From contig JAILRE010000050.1 in assembly GCA_024698505.1 (NCBI GenBank), positions 40,577 to 104,576 on the forward strand: a stretch of 64,000 bases of DNA, in the 5' to 3' direction. Source of the stretch: Clostridiales bacterium (GTDB lineage Bacteria; Bacillota; Clostridia; Christensenellales; CAG-138). The position numbers were made by a program, and so were the translations under genes. A model generated the notes under the pieces. The model searched no databases. It was not told the DNA's origin and worked only from the letters and a program-made list of their open reading frames with translations. Positions 26,053-34,136 of the stretch are shown here, one piece after another. Position 1 is the first letter of the stretch; each line of letters opens with the position of its first letter.

Positions 26053-26076
26053 CTTGAACGCATCATACTCCAATGA

Positions 26077-26109
26077 AAAGCTCCCCTCGGCAGAACGCGG
26101 GGAGCTTTT
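26077..26109 (+). terminator. Intrinsic terminator of the maltodextrin operon
   Basis: AAAGCTCCCC and GGGGAGCTTT form a stem around a loop of about 12 bases, followed by T-rich sequence, 25 bases after the ATPase stop. Confidence 0.85.
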
Positions 26110-26133
26110 ATAATACCACGCAGGCAGAAAGTA

Positions 26134-26162
26134 TTGACCTAAATGGGGTTTTATCGTAAAAT
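26134..26162 (+). promoter_or_regulatory. Promoter upstream of the AAA ATPase gene
   Basis: TTGACC (26134-26139) and TAAAAT (26157-26162) are 17 bases apart and 26 bases before the ATG at 26189. The ribosome binding site is weaker (GAAGGCGGCG). Confidence 0.6.
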
Positions 26163-26188
26163 CAGTTTATCGAACGAAGGCGGCGAAT

Positions 26189-26902
26189 ATGAACGAACTG
26201 TTTTTGAAAGCAATAGAGATCGATCGGGACAGGATCCCGCCGAACAGCTACATAAACGGCATCGAAGCCCTGTCAAGCCTTGACAGGCTTGAGTTCCGGT
26301 CGCCCGTAACGTTCTTCGTGGGCGAGAACGGAAGCGGCAAAAGCACGCTTCTGGAGGCTATTGCGGTGGCCTGCGGGTTCAATCCCGAGGGCGGCTCCAG
26401 GGCAAATCGCTTCTCCACTTACGACACGCACTCGGATCTGTTCGACGCGCTGAAGCTGACGAAGACCTTCAGAAGGTCGTACAGCGGCTATTTCCTGCGC
26501 GCGGAAAGCTTTTACAACGTCGCCACTATGGAGGCTGAGGCGAACAAGCTTACGGGCGGCAGACCTCAGCGTCTGCACGAGAGATCCCATGGCGAGAGCT
26601 TTCTCTATATCGCTCAGAGCTTCGGCGGAATGGGGCTTTACATTCTCGACGAGCCCGAAGCCGCGCTCAGCCCGCAGAGGCAGCTGACCTTCCTTCTGGA
26701 GATCGAACGCTGCGTCAGGGAGGGTTCGCAGTTCATAATAGTTTCTCACTCGCCGATATTATTGGCTTACCCCGAAGCGGACATAATAAGCTTTGACGGA
26801 GAACTGCACAGGATCGATTATGAGGAGACCGAAAGCTATAAGCTGACGAGCCTTTTCATAAACGACAGGGCGAGGCTCCTTCATAACCTTTTTGACGAAT
26901 AG
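26189..26902 (+). CDS. AAA_21-type (SMC/ABC-like) ATPase
   Basis: The 237-residue protein has a Walker A motif FVGENGSGKSTLLEA (about residues 49-63), a signature-like SHGESFLYIAQSF, Walker B MGLYILDEPEAALSP and a switch histidine in IIVSHSPILL. This compact single-subunit ATPase without transmembrane partner belongs to the large group of stand-alone SMC/ABC-like ATPases (AAA_21/COG3910-like). Its function is not known; a recF-like or regulatory role has been suggested for relatives. It starts a short group with the MGMT-family gene 13 bases downstream. Confidence 0.85.
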   Translation: MNELFLKAIEIDRDRIPPNSYINGIEALSSLDRLEFRSPVTFFVGENGSGKSTLLEAIAVACGFNPEGGSRANRFSTYDTHSDLFDALKLTKTFRRSYSGYFLRAESFYNVATMEAEANKLTGGRPQRLHERSHGESFLYIAQSFGGMGLYILDEPEAALSPQRQLTFLLEIERCVREGSQFIIVSHSPILLAYPEADIISFDGELHRIDYEETESYKLTSLFINDRARLLHNLFDE

Positions 26903-26915
26903 GGGCATTATAGGA

Positions 26916-27221
26916 ATGAAATCAACGTTTGATCTCATATATGACGTAGTAAAGAGTATCCCAAAGGGGCGCGTAGCCACATACGGGCAGATTGCCGCTC
27001 TCGCCGGGAATCCGCGGTGGTCCCGCGTGGTGGGTTACGCCCTGCACGTTAACCCGGAGCCGGGTGTCATACCCTGTCACCGGGTGGTCGACAGAAACGG
27101 CAGGCTCTCCCCCGCTTTCGCGTTCGGCGGAGCGAATATGCAGGCCGTGCTTTTGGAAAAAGAGGGCGTTGAGGTTTCCGATGGCTGCGTGGATCTTTCT
27201 AAGTACCGCTGGGAGCCGTGA
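26916..27221 (+). CDS. MGMT-family (Ada/Ogt-like) DNA alkyl-repair protein
   Basis: The start at 26916 is chosen over an earlier TTG because the protein then begins MKSTFDLIYDVVKSIPKGRVATYGQIA, the normal beginning of this family. The 101-residue domain has the reactive-site motif IPCHRVVDRNG with the acceptor cysteine at about residue 52, and the winged-helix DNA-binding part RWSRVVGYAL. It lacks the N-terminal domain of full Ogt/MGMT, as do the short YbaZ-like members, many of which replace the cysteine with tryptophan. Here the cysteine is kept, so true alkyl transfer is possible. It lies 13 bases after the ATPase gene. Confidence 0.87.
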   Translation: MKSTFDLIYDVVKSIPKGRVATYGQIAALAGNPRWSRVVGYALHVNPEPGVIPCHRVVDRNGRLSPAFAFGGANMQAVLLEKEGVEVSDGCVDLSKYRWEP

Positions 27222-27301
27222 TCCTCTCCCCTGCTTACGGGCTTTACTTGCGGCCTTAAAAGTGATAAAATCAATATAAGACCCATCGAAGGAGTATTAT
27301 T

Positions 27302-27847
27302 ATGTATCAGGAAAGCGACGACAAGCTCAAGGGTTCGGTAAAGTCCGACACCCTGCTTTTTGTTTTGTTGATAGTGTTCTTTTTCTTTGCGGGAACGATA
27401 GCGACCGTGCTTCGCGCCAAGTTCGACAGCAACGCTCCGCTTTACGTATTCGCTCTGCTTCTCGCCGCGCTGCTGATACTCGTCTATAAGCTCCGCATCG
27501 AGGGATACCGCTACACGGTTTTCTATGCCGAGCCTGAGACGGAATACGATGCGCGTTTTGACGAATACATCACGCACGAGGATCATCCATTTCCCGTAGG
27601 AACGATCGTAATAGAGCGCACCGCGAGCGCAAAGGGAGAGATACTCGAGGTCATCCGTAAGGAGGAGCTTGTTGCCTTGCTCGATCCCGGCGCAGGATAC
27701 GCCGCAGACAAGGAGCTTGTCTATGCTCCGCGCAAAAAGGAAAAATGCTCGTCCGTAATCTTCTCGAGGGACGATCAAACCACAAGACTCTATTTCACCC
27801 CCACGGAAAAATTCAAGGAATACGTCAGGAGCTTTATCGAGGCCTAA
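27302..27847 (+). CDS. Membrane protein of unknown function
   Basis: This 181-residue protein has two hydrophobic helices (about residues 18-38 and 46-62) and a C-terminal soluble domain of about 115 residues with predicted beta strands (GYRYTVFYAEPETEYDARF, VIFSRDDQTTRLYFTPT). I cannot assign it to a family. The soluble domain contains RTASAKGEILEVIRKEELVALL, reminiscent of PH-like or membrane-regulating domains, but this is only an impression. AGGAG precedes the ATG. Its stop is immediately followed by the next ATG, so it is co-translated with the decarboxylase-like gene and probably belongs to the same operon as holB and ricT. Confidence 0.68.
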   Translation: MYQESDDKLKGSVKSDTLLFVLLIVFFFFAGTIATVLRAKFDSNAPLYVFALLLAALLILVYKLRIEGYRYTVFYAEPETEYDARFDEYITHEDHPFPVGTIVIERTASAKGEILEVIRKEELVALLDPGAGYAADKELVYAPRKKEKCSSVIFSRDDQTTRLYFTPTEKFKEYVRSFIEA

Positions 27848-29188
27848 ATGAAGGAGCTTCCCCTTTACAGCGCAATAAAGGCATACGCCGGAAAAGACCC
27901 GGCGAGATTTCATATGCCCGGGCACAAGGGGAAGCTTTCGCCTTTCGACGTGACGGAGGTTGCGGGAACGGACAACCTTCATTCACCGCACGAGGCCATA
28001 CTCGAATCGGAAAGGTTGTGCGCCGCGGCAATGGGCGCAGAGGACGCTTTCTTCCTTGTTTCGGGTTCGACGGCAGGCAACCTCGCCATGCTCATGCTTT
28101 TGGGCTGCGGCAAGCGCGTACTGCTCGGAAGAAACTGCCATAAATCAGTGATAAACGGGTTAGCCGTTGCAGGACACGAAGCCGTGCCCCTTATTCCAGA
28201 CGAAGACGGGATAGTTACCGCCGAGAAAGTCGACGAGGCGCTTTCCGCCGCTCACTGCGACGCCGTGTTCATCACCTCTCCCACCTATCGCGGGGCCGTT
28301 TCGCCTATAGCCGAGATAGCCGAAGCCGCGCATTCGCATGGCGCGCTGCTCTTCGTCGACTGCGCACACGGCGCGCATTTCGCTTTTTCCGGGAAGCTTC
28401 CCGATATCCCCGCCGAGGCCGACGCATGGTGCGTGAGCTGTCACAAGACGCTCGACGCTTACACGCAGACGGCCCTGCTTCTGACGGGTGCAAGCTGCCC
28501 GTTTTCGAGGGAGCGGGTACAGAACACGCTCAACATGTTCCAATCGACGAGCCCTTCCTATCCCCTCATGATGTCGATAGAGGCCTCCGTGCTCGCCCAT
28601 GCTGATTGGGACGAGCACGCGGATAGGATAATGCGCGTAAGGGAAAAGCTCGCTTCGATTTCGGGAGTAAGGCTTATAGACGCCGCGGCGCCATATCAGG
28701 ATTTAACGAGGCTCAATATAGGCGTTTCGGGCATTCGCGGACGCGAGCTTGAAGCAAAGCTCATTGAAGCCGGCATATACGCCGAGATGGCCGATTCCGA
28801 ATGCGTCACGCTCATTACTACGCCCTCAGATAAGGACGAATGGTATGAGAAGCTTATATCTGCGATAGAAGCTCTTCCCCGTGAAAACGACCTGCATGAT
28901 AACAGCGGTCATTCGATTAACAAAGAGATACGACCCGGCGAACGCAAGGTAACCGTCAGGGAAGCCGTTACGGGCGATACTGAAAAAGTCCCCATAGCCG
29001 AGTCCGTCGGAAGGATCTGCGCCGGGGCCGCCGGGTGTTACCCGCCCGGGACGGCGATACTTTTCCCCGGCGAGATAATAACAAGGGCAAACGCCGATCT
29101 GCTCTTATCCGAAGCTGAGGACGGAGCGGAGCTTTTCGGAGCTGAGAACGGCATGGCGACGGTACTGAAGGAGGCCGGATCAGTATGA
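27848..29188 (+). CDS. Orn/Lys/Arg decarboxylase-like PLP protein (YaaO-type)
   Basis: The 446-residue protein opens with RFHMPGHKGK and DNLHSPHEAI, the standard start of the aminotransferase class I-like decarboxylases of the prokaryotic Orn/Lys/Arg family. The PLP lysine lies in WCVSCHKTLDAYTQTALLL (about residue 200) and FVDCAHGAHFAF carries the PLP-ring Asp and His. It lacks the N-terminal wing domain of the inducible enzymes and is shorter, like B. subtilis YaaO/SpeA. The substrate is not certain: arginine, lysine or ornithine decarboxylation are all possible. In Bacillota a yaaO gene precedes tmk-yaaQ-yaaR-holB-ricT; here holB follows with a four-base overlap and tmk is absent. Confidence 0.9.
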   Translation: MKELPLYSAIKAYAGKDPARFHMPGHKGKLSPFDVTEVAGTDNLHSPHEAILESERLCAAAMGAEDAFFLVSGSTAGNLAMLMLLGCGKRVLLGRNCHKSVINGLAVAGHEAVPLIPDEDGIVTAEKVDEALSAAHCDAVFITSPTYRGAVSPIAEIAEAAHSHGALLFVDCAHGAHFAFSGKLPDIPAEADAWCVSCHKTLDAYTQTALLLTGASCPFSRERVQNTLNMFQSTSPSYPLMMSIEASVLAHADWDEHADRIMRVREKLASISGVRLIDAAAPYQDLTRLNIGVSGIRGRELEAKLIEAGIYAEMADSECVTLITTPSDKDEWYEKLISAIEALPRENDLHDNSGHSINKEIRPGERKVTVREAVTGDTEKVPIAESVGRICAGAAGCYPPGTAILFPGEIITRANADLLLSEAEDGAELFGAENGMATVLKEAGSV

Positions 29189-30111
29189 GCGAGGTTTTGA
29201 AAAAGCTTGGAGCCTCCATACTTGCGGGCAGAGCCATGCACGCATATTTGCTGACAGGAGCGGATACGGAGCTGACCGGGAATGCCGCCAGGAACATAGC
29301 ATCGCTTATGCTTTACGGCCGTCGGGATATGGAAAGGCTCGTAAACGATCCCGACTTTATGGAATACGGCGGAGCTGTATCTATCGGCGATTTTCGCGAC
29401 GTTATAAGGCCCGAGCTCTATCGGGAGACCTTCGGAGGGAACGGACGCGTCGTCGTATTCAAGCTGGCAAACCAGCTTTCTGCCATGGTGCAGAACGCCA
29501 TGCTGAAGGTGCTCGAGGAACCTCCCGAAAACACGAGATTCATCCTGACGGGGAACGAATACGGCATACTTCCCACCATCCGTTCAAGGTGCATGATAAT
29601 AAGATGCTCGGTTTCGGACAACGCCGAGATAGAGGCCTCCCTGCTTGAAAGGGGCGCCTCCCCCGATGAAGCGCGTTCCTGCACCGAGATGAGCGGCGGG
29701 GTGACCGCAAGGGCGTTAAGGCTCTATGAGGACGAAGGCTTCCGTGAGCTGAGATCGGGCGCAGTAGGCGCGTTCACAGCCGCCCTCTGCGCCGCGCCGG
29801 ATTTCAAATGGACAAAGGTCAAGCGCGACAGGAACGATTGGCTCGAAGCCAACGAGATGCTCCTTCTCGCCTGCCACGATATGCTGAAGCTCAAGCTCGG
29901 ACTCGGTCCCGAATACTTCCGCGATACTGCCGCGGAGCTGAAAAAAGTCTGTTCGCACTTTACAATCGGCGATATTAGTTGTATTATAGATAAGTTGACG
30001 GAAAATGCGCAAAGGCTTTCCACCAACGCGAGCGGCGGCGCGGCTTTCGACAGGTTGTTTGCCTGTCTTGCCATGATAGGACTTGCCGCAATAAAGAACA
30101 AAAACAATTGA
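29185..30111 (+). CDS. holB: DNA polymerase III subunit delta'
   Basis: The 308-residue protein has HAYLLTGADTELTGNAARNIASL in place of a true Walker A, the SRC-like motif IRSRCMIIRC and NQLSAMVQNAMLKVLEEPPENTRFIL, the canonical HolB/DnaX segment. It is a clamp-loader subunit and lacks a functional P-loop, as usual for delta'. The C-terminal part forms the collar. The position between a YaaO-type gene and ricT is conserved in Bacillota. Its ATG overlaps the previous stop (ATGA). Confidence 0.92.
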   Translation: MSEVLKKLGASILAGRAMHAYLLTGADTELTGNAARNIASLMLYGRRDMERLVNDPDFMEYGGAVSIGDFRDVIRPELYRETFGGNGRVVVFKLANQLSAMVQNAMLKVLEEPPENTRFILTGNEYGILPTIRSRCMIIRCSVSDNAEIEASLLERGASPDEARSCTEMSGGVTARALRLYEDEGFRELRSGAVGAFTAALCAAPDFKWTKVKRDRNDWLEANEMLLLACHDMLKLKLGLGPEYFRDTAAELKKVCSHFTIGDISCIIDKLTENAQRLSTNASGGAAFDRLFACLAMIGLAAIKNKNN

Positions 30112-30129
30112 TCCAATCAGGAGAATCAT

Positions 30130-31086
30130 ATGAGCAAAGTTATAGGAGTCAGATTCAAGGAGGGCGGAAAGGTCTATTATTTCGATCCCCTCGAGCTTGA
30201 CATAAAGCCCGGCGACGGCGTTATTGTCGACACCGCAAGGGGCATCGTATTCGGCGACGTAGCTGAACCCCCTCATTTCGTACCCGAGGAGCAGATCGTC
30301 GCTTCCCTCAAGCCCGTTATCCGTATCGCCACGCCCGAGGATCACGAGCAGAGGCGCATTTATAAAGAAAAGGAAAAGGAAGCTTACGCCATCTGTCAGA
30401 GCAAGATCGAGGAGCACGGCCTCGTAATGAAGCTCGTCGAGGTGGAATACGCCTTCAACGGCTCCAAGATCATGTTCTACTTCACCGCGGACGGCAGAGT
30501 GGATTTCAGAGAGCTCGTCAAGGATCTTGCAAGCATATTCAAAACGAGGATCGAGCTCAGGCAGATCGGCGTGCGCGACGAAGCGAAGATGCTTGGCGGC
30601 CTCGGCGTCTGCGGAAGGCCCATATGCTGTTCGTCCTTCCTCTCCGATTTCATACCCGTTTCCATAAAGATGGCGAAGGAACAGAACCTCTCCCTCAACC
30701 AGACGAAGATCTCCGGCATCTGCGGCAGGCTGATGTGCTGCCTCAAGTTCGAGCAGTCCGGTTACGAGAGCATGCATAAAATAATGCCGCGCGTCGGCAA
30801 GGAGGTCATCACTCCCGACGGCAACGGCATCGTTGCGGATAATAACGTTATTAGCGAGACGACCGTCGTCAAGGTCCAGCTCTCCGACGGCACGTTTGAG
30901 ATGCGCACCTACCCCTTCCGCGAGCTCATGAACAAGAGCGGCAAGCCCTACGGCGAGGAGTGCGAGGGATGTGAAAACGGCTGCCCCGCGATGGCGGAAG
31001 AGCCGTTTGAGAATTCGGTACCAGTTGAGATCGAGCCCTCAGAGCCTTCCGACGCAGGCGACGGCCCTGACGGTGATACACTCTAA
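30130..31086 (+). CDS. ricT: PSP1-domain protein RicT (YaaT)
   Basis: The 318-residue protein contains the PSP1 domain with IGVRFKEGGKVYYFDP and GDGVIVDTARGIVFG, and a cysteine-rich C-terminal half with GVCGRPICCSSFL and GICGRLMCCLKFE that is typical of the family. In B. subtilis RicT joins RicA and RicF in the Y-complex, which binds iron-sulfur clusters and promotes mRNA processing and sporulation-related phosphorelay; that role is inferred here from the family. It follows holB by 18 bases with AGGAG before the ATG. Its last 48 bases overlap the convergent end of ispDF. The tail after residue 275 is acidic and Pro/Asp-rich. Confidence 0.93.
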   Translation: MSKVIGVRFKEGGKVYYFDPLELDIKPGDGVIVDTARGIVFGDVAEPPHFVPEEQIVASLKPVIRIATPEDHEQRRIYKEKEKEAYAICQSKIEEHGLVMKLVEVEYAFNGSKIMFYFTADGRVDFRELVKDLASIFKTRIELRQIGVRDEAKMLGGLGVCGRPICCSSFLSDFIPVSIKMAKEQNLSLNQTKISGICGRLMCCLKFEQSGYESMHKIMPRVGKEVITPDGNGIVADNNVISETTVVKVQLSDGTFEMRTYPFRELMNKSGKPYGEECEGCENGCPAMAEEPFENSVPVEIEPSEPSDAGDGPDGDTL

Positions 31087-32190
31087 ATTGCCCTCCGGGC
31101 CCGTGTGCTCCGGAGTGGTGGCCTTAACACTGACGTCTTCAATGCCGATGCGGGGAATCGCGTCGGCTATTCTTTTGCGCATTTCATCGATATAGGGAGC
31201 GAGCTTCGGCTCCTGCGCGGTGATTGTCGCGTCGATATTCGAGACCGCGAATCCGTTCTCCTCCAGCAGGTTCGCCGCCCGTTCAAGGAGTATCAGGCTT
31301 GAAATATCCTTATACTGCGGATCCCTGTCCGGGAAAAGCCTGCCGATATCGCCGAGAGCCGCCGCGCCCAGCATAGCGTCGATAATTGCATGGATGAGCG
31401 CGTCCGCGTCCGAATGCCCGAGAAGGCCGAGCCTGAACGGGACGTCGACACCGCCGAGGACGAGCCTTCGCCCTTCGACGAGCCTGTGCGTATCCTCGCC
31501 AATGCCGATCCTCATTTTGAGCTTCCCTCCCCCTATCATCCTATCGAAAAACGCAATATCATTTTGCTCCGTCAGCTTCTGGTTGACTATGCTTCCCTCG
31601 GTCAGTTCGACCTTGCCGTATGCCTTCTGCCAGACGGCAGCGTCGTCCGTAACGTCGCCGGGATCCATATCATAGGCTTCAAGTAGCATCTGCCGGTCAA
31701 AGCACTGGGGCGTCTGCATCATAACAAGGCCTTCCCGTTCGACGGTTTCGCCCGTGTCTGAACGCCTTAAAGTATCCCTAACCTTAACGGCTGCGACACC
31801 GCTTGAACGGGCTTTGGCGCGCTCTATGGCTCTTTCTATCACGTCGCCCGAAACGAGACACCTTGCGCAGTCATGTATGGCGACGATATCGCCCTCCGCC
31901 GCCGTGACGCCGTTGAGCACGGAGTCCTGACGGCGCTCGCCGCCTAAGACTATCTTGACGGGCACGGAAGAAACAAGAGAAGCTTCTGCCGCGGCGTCGC
32001 GTGTCTTATCGGAAACGACGATCACGATCTCATCCGCGAACGCGGAAAACGCCCGAACGCAGAGCGCTATCGGCGATTCGCCCCCGGGCTTTATGGTCAT
32101 CTTGTTTATGCGCTCGCCGCTTTTGCCAAGCCCCATCCTCGTGGAGCCGCCGGCCGCAAGCAGTATCGCGGAGACCGTTTTTTCTTCCAT
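31039..32190 (-). CDS. ispDF: Bifunctional IspD-IspF (methylerythritol phosphate pathway)
   Basis: The 383-residue protein fuses the cytidylyltransferase IspD (about 1-225; AILLAAGGSTRMGLGKS, GGERRQDSVLNGV and HDCARCLVS) with the cyclodiphosphate synthase IspF (about 226-383; RIGIGEDTHRLVEGRRLVLGG, HSDADALIHAIIDAMLGA and KATTPEHTGPEG). Key IspF metal ligands D and H are visible in GEDTH and SDAD. Together the two domains convert MEP to ME-cPP with IspE in between (not found here). The fusion is well known from alpha- and epsilonproteobacteria; in Clostridia separate genes are the rule. In the IspD half the usual AAAxG is AAAG-like (LLAAGGSTRM). It is transcribed leftwards and overlaps ricT. 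Confidence 0.94.
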   Translation of the reverse strand: MEEKTVSAILLAAGGSTRMGLGKSGERINKMTIKPGGESPIALCVRAFSAFADEIVIVVSDKTRDAAAEASLVSSVPVKIVLGGERRQDSVLNGVTAAEGDIVAIHDCARCLVSGDVIERAIERAKARSSGVAAVKVRDTLRRSDTGETVEREGLVMMQTPQCFDRQMLLEAYDMDPGDVTDDAAVWQKAYGKVELTEGSIVNQKLTEQNDIAFFDRMIGGGKLKMRIGIGEDTHRLVEGRRLVLGGVDVPFRLGLLGHSDADALIHAIIDAMLGAAALGDIGRLFPDRDPQYKDISSLILLERAANLLEENGFAVSNIDATITAQEPKLAPYIDEMRKRIADAIPRIGIEDVSVKATTPEHTGPEGNLECITVRAVACVGRL

Positions 32191-32233
32191 AGTGTTGCTC
32201 CCAAAGCCGCGCCGGATAAATACGGCGCGGGAA

Positions 32234-32482
32234 TCATTCGTTGGATATTACGCGGTACATTTCGTCGGCGGCTTCCTTGGCGGCGTACTCGCGGATCGAC
32301 AGTATCTCCGCCGTAAACAGCTTTGCGCCGAGCCTGATCGTTATTATATCGCCCTCTTTGACTTCCGTGGAGGGCTTGGCCACCTTATCGTTTATCGATA
32401 CCCTGCCGGCAGAGCAGGCCTCGTTGGCGACGGTGCGCCTTTTGATTATCCTCGATACCTTCAAATACTTGTCAAGTCTCAT
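32234..32482 (-). CDS. rqcP: S4-domain RNA-binding protein RqcP (YabO-like)
   Basis: The 82-residue protein is one S4 RNA-binding domain: [43 protein letters not shown] and [13 protein letters not shown]. It corresponds to RqcP/YabO, which stabilises peptidyl-tRNA during RqcH-driven alanine tailing on obstructed 60S-like 50S subunits in Bacillota. Its role is inferred from similarity. The gene is separated from the foldase gene upstream by ten bases, which suggests co-transcription. Confidence 0.92.
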   Translation of the reverse strand: MRLDKYLKVSRIIKRRTVANEACSAGRVSINDKVAKPSTEVKEGDIITIRLGAKLFTAEILSIREYAAKEAADEMYRVISNE

Positions 32483-32492
32483 ATCTTTTCCT

Positions 32493-33926
32493 TTACTTTT
32501 TAAGGGAGTCCTCTCCCACTTTTCTTATCGTTTCGATATCCACGGTCAGAGCCGCGTCCTTCTTCCATTCCTTCAGCAGCTCCTGCCACTGGGAATCCTG
32601 CACCTCGGCGAGGCAGACGGCCTTGATCTCTTCATAGATATCGTCCATATCGACAGCGCCGGGCTTTTCATCCCCCGCGTAAAATATGATGCGGAAGCAG
32701 TCTTCATCCATGAAAACGCGCGAGAACTCGCCCTTTTCGAGCTTCTTGAACTCCTCCTTGACTGTATCGGACCAGTCGTCAAGCCCGGAATAGGCAAGGC
32801 TTATGAGCTCTCCCTTAATGCGGAAGGCTTCGCAGCCTTCGCCGTCCGCGCCGCCCGTTACCCTCTCGTCCTCCGTGTAGCGCAGCATGACGTCGTTGAA
32901 AGGCTTGCCAAGCAGAAGCTCGGAATAGGCCTTTTCGATCTTTTCGCGCGCCTCAGAAACGTACAGCTCATATTCCTCGTCGGCAGCCTCCTTGAGGGCG
33001 CGGTATTCGTTAAGGATGGCTTCGATCTCACCGGAATGTTCGTCGGATCCGTTAAGCGCGTCCTCGAACGCAAGCTCGGAATACATGGCCTTTAGTTCAT
33101 CCAGGCGGGCTGTCTTCGCCTTATACTCATCCGAAAGGCTCCCCGCGGGAGCAACGACTATCTGCATTATTCTGGAATAACCGGAGGGGACGTACGTCAC
33201 GGGATACACGCCGTCCTTCTTTCCGAAATACAGCTCGTAATTCTCCTCGTCTGTCTTGTAGCTTTCGGGGGAATCCGTATAGATCGTCCTGTCGTTTTCA
33301 AGAGCGTTTTCATACCATTCAGCGGCGTCCTCCCTCGTGGGCTCGAACTCCCCGCAGACCTTCTGGCGGTAAGCCTGTACGATGTACGACTCCCTGTCTT
33401 TCGTTCTGAAATACTCCTGATAATCGGCCCAGCTCATAGCTACGCCGGTATAGTATTCGGACTCGCTGTTCACAAGGCCCTCGAAATACGTTTCGACCGA
33501 AACGGAGGGATCGTCCCCATGATCCTGCTCCGCGTATTTGGTGAGCTTATCGGAAATATCCTCAATATCCCTATTTATGATCGTCTCAAGCTCGCTCTCC
33601 TGCTCCTCCGTCAGAGTAAAGCCGGACTGCTTTGCCTGGTAGAGCGTCACAAGATCGTCCGTCAGAACGTCGACGAGCCAATCCTGGAAGCTGTCGAGCG
33701 AACTGCGGCTCTCAAGAGGATCGATCCCGTTATACTGCATATAGGGAAGATAGTTTTCAAAGAGCGCCTTGTATTCCGCAAGCGTCACGCTTTCTTCGCC
33801 GATCGATATAACGCTCGAGGCGGGATCCGAGCTTGCCTTGTTTTTGTTTTTATTCAGCGAGCACGAGGAAAAAGCGCAAGAGGCAATAAGAACAATGCAC
33901 AGCGCATAGCATAAACGTTTTTTCAA
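32493..33926 (-). CDS. SurA/PrsA-like foldase lipoprotein
   Basis: The 477-residue protein has a lipoprotein signal with lipobox FSS|C22 ([10 protein letters not shown]) and an extracytoplasmic body. It has a SurA N-terminal-like region ([23 protein letters not shown], helical and charged) and a late parvulin-like segment ([42 protein letters not shown]). This is the pattern of PrsA/SurA-type peptidyl-prolyl isomerases, although the parvulin core seems short and its active-site residues are not obvious. It should help fold secreted proteins. The start is TTG at 33926 with AAGGAG about ten bases upstream; a closer ATG would cut into the signal peptide. Confidence 0.78.
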   Translation of the reverse strand: MKKRLCYALCIVLIASCAFSSCSLNKNKNKASSDPASSVISIGEESVTLAEYKALFENYLPYMQYNGIDPLESRSSLDSFQDWLVDVLTDDLVTLYQAKQSGFTLTEEQESELETIINRDIEDISDKLTKYAEQDHGDDPSVSVETYFEGLVNSESEYYTGVAMSWADYQEYFRTKDRESYIVQAYRQKVCGEFEPTREDAAEWYENALENDRTIYTDSPESYKTDEENYELYFGKKDGVYPVTYVPSGYSRIMQIVVAPAGSLSDEYKAKTARLDELKAMYSELAFEDALNGSDEHSGEIEAILNEYRALKEAADEEYELYVSEAREKIEKAYSELLLGKPFNDVMLRYTEDERVTGGADGEGCEAFRIKGELISLAYSGLDDWSDTVKEEFKKLEKGEFSRVFMDEDCFRIIFYAGDEKPGAVDMDDIYEEIKAVCLAEVQDSQWQELLKEWKKDAALTVDIETIRKVGEDSLKK

Positions 33927-34069
33927 ATATGCTCATCTCCTTCCCGGCAACTGCTTTTTTACGCTCTTATTATATCATTTTGCGCTCCATATGCAATAGA
34001 TTTTGGCCTTCGCAGGCGCTCCGTCTTCCGCAGAAGAGAAAAATATTTTATCAAAATCGAATATTATAC

Positions 34070-34098
34070 TTGGCTTCCGCCCCATTATGGGGTATAAT
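34070..34098 (+). promoter_or_regulatory. Promoter with a palindrome inside its spacer
   Basis: TTGGCT (34070-34075) and TATAAT (34093-34098) are 17 bases apart. The last 13 bases of the spacer (34080-34092) form a perfect palindrome CCCCATTATGGGG, which would place a regulator's operator over the RNA polymerase contact site. It lies 39 bases before the start of the surface-protein gene at 34137. Confidence 0.62.
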
Positions 34099-34136
34099 AA
34101 AAGATGCGTAAGTACGATTAAAAAGGAGAGTGTGCC

